From assembly GCA_964614415.1 (NCBI GenBank), contig CAZTLE010000215.1, positions 1 through 6,649 of the forward strand: 6,649 nucleotides of DNA, written 5' to 3'. The notes beneath the pieces are model-generated. The model saw only the letters and a program-made list of their open reading frames with translations. It was not told where the DNA came from and did no database searches. Made by a program: the position numbers and the translations under genes. Positions 5,850 to 6,649 of this stretch are shown one piece after another; the stretch's first letter is position 1, and the number at the start of each line of letters is the position of its first letter. Origin of the DNA: CAZTLE01 sp964614415 (lineage in GTDB: Bacteria > Bacteroidota > Bacteroidia > Flavobacteriales > Flavobacteriaceae).

Positions 5850-6649
5850 ATGAAAAATCTCAAAACAATTCAATCTCTTTTAGTTTGTGTTGCCTTATTT
5901 GCGTTTACATTTTATGCACAGGGGCAGGACAACGGAAACGACGTGAACCCTCTTTCCGTGCTTGAATCAAGTACCGATCGAACCATCAACGGAACGACTA
6001 CTTATGACGGACTCAATGCCGGACAAGTTGGTAACTACGGCTCCTATTTTGGTGCCAGCGCCGGTTTCAGCATAACAGCAGGGACCTTCTATAACACCTT
6101 TATGGGTTCACTTTCCGGATATCTTACCGATACCGGTAATTACAATACCTTCCTGGGTACTGCCGCCGGGTACAACACCACATCCGGTAACTTCAATACA
6201 GCTGTGGGCTTCGTGGCAGGATTCAGTAATGTCACCGGAGAACGCAATGTATTCCTGGGAAGCTATGCCGGTTTCGGAGAAACTGGAAGTGACAAGCTGT
6301 ACATCGAGAATTCTACAGCCACCACACCTTTGATCTATGGTGATTTCGCAACCAACAAGGTGGGAATTAACACCAAGAACACCCCAAACAGTGTTGGAGG
6401 TGCAAATACCAGTGCGTACACCCTTTACGTTCAGGGCGGGATCCTGACGGAAGAATTACGTGTTCGAACCGGTTGGGCAGATTATGTTTTTGAAAAGTCA
6501 TATGAACTTATGTCTTTAACCGATTTGGAGGCGTATATCGCCAACAACGGTCATTTGCCAAATGTACCTTCAGCCAGTACCGTTGAAGCTCAGGGAATTG
6601 AGTTTGGAGAGATCACACGTATCCAGCAGGAGAAGATCGAAGAACTCAC
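5850..6649 (+). CDS. Secreted 17-residue-repeat protein with tail-fibre-type C-terminal module, 3' end beyond window
   Basis: 266 residues are visible, and the frame is open at the right edge. Residues 1-25 are a signal peptide (MKNLKTIQ, a hydrophobic core, then FYAQGQ). Four exact-length 17-residue repeats lie at 81-97, 98-114, 115-131 and 132-148, with a fifth, looser copy (about 63-80). The consensus is [YF]NTFLGxxAGYxxTTGN. Such Gly/aromatic repeats are common in Bacteroidota surface and tail-fibre-like proteins and probably form a beta-solenoid or trimeric beta-roll (inference). After a linker, residues about 209-260 (WADYVFEKSYELMSL, then HLPNVPSAS and IEFGEI) match the C-terminal module widespread in Bacteroidota, which leads into a coiled coil (QQEKIEEL). 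A surface adhesin or structural role is likely but unproven. The start at 5850 is fixed by the signal peptide. It has no Shine-Dalgarno sequence but an A/T-rich leader. Confidence 0.9.
   Translation, partial: MKNLKTIQSLLVCVALFAFTFYAQGQDNGNDVNPLSVLESSTDRTINGTTTYDGLNAGQVGNYGSYFGASAGFSITAGTFYNTFMGSLSGYLTDTGNYNTFLGTAAGYNTTSGNFNTAVGFVAGFSNVTGERNVFLGSYAGFGETGSDKLYIENSTATTPLIYGDFATNKVGINTKNTPNSVGGANTSAYTLYVQGGILTEELRVRTGWADYVFEKSYELMSLTDLEAYIANNGHLPNVPSASTVEAQGIEFGEITRIQQEKIEEL

Overview
The window looks like a chromosomal segment from a member of the Bacteroidota, most likely a marine-type Flavobacteriaceae. The evidence is: start codons lack Shine-Dalgarno sequences and sit behind A/T-rich leaders; a promoter candidate matches the Bacteroidota pattern (TTTG, about 20 bp, TAnnTTTG); and the gene content is typical of that group (a large secreted Asp-box protein, an AraC regulator, an M28 peptidase, and a repeat protein ending in the C-terminal module common in Bacteroidota tail-fibre-like proteins). 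The species cannot be fixed from sequence reading alone.

Layout. Positions 1-2103 (minus) hold the first 701 residues of a secreted Asp-box/BNR beta-propeller protein whose C-terminus lies beyond the left edge. Upstream on the same strand is an AraC-family regulator (2192-3106). A 180-bp divergent intergenic region separates it from an exported M28 zinc metallopeptidase (3287-4315, plus). Behind the peptidase lie a ten-unit heptamer tandem array (4316-4385) and a hairpin terminator (4427-4458). The terminator overlaps the 3' end of a convergent two-gene unit: a GNAT N-acetyltransferase (4832-5296, minus) joined by an ATGA overlap to a four-helix membrane protein of unknown function (4422-4835, minus). 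A 553-bp gap (5297-5849) follows. It contains an inverted repeat, a good Bacteroidota promoter, a 16-codon reading frame and several potential RNA helices. It leads into a secreted protein with 17-residue glycine/aromatic repeats (5850 to the right edge, plus).

How the parts may work together. Three of the six genes encode exported proteins (Asp-box propeller, M28 peptidase, repeat protein), which suggests cell-surface or periplasmic functions. The AraC regulator lies between two of them and could control either one, but the sequence shows no proof. The GNAT and membrane protein genes form a translationally coupled pair. No mobile element, CRISPR array, rRNA or intact tRNA was seen.

The least explained part is the long leader at about 5480-5849. 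Its short frame appears to continue as coding-like sequence in the +1 frame, and the RNA downstream can form mutually exclusive stems. I consider this the best place to look for something undescribed. The evidence is suggestive only.
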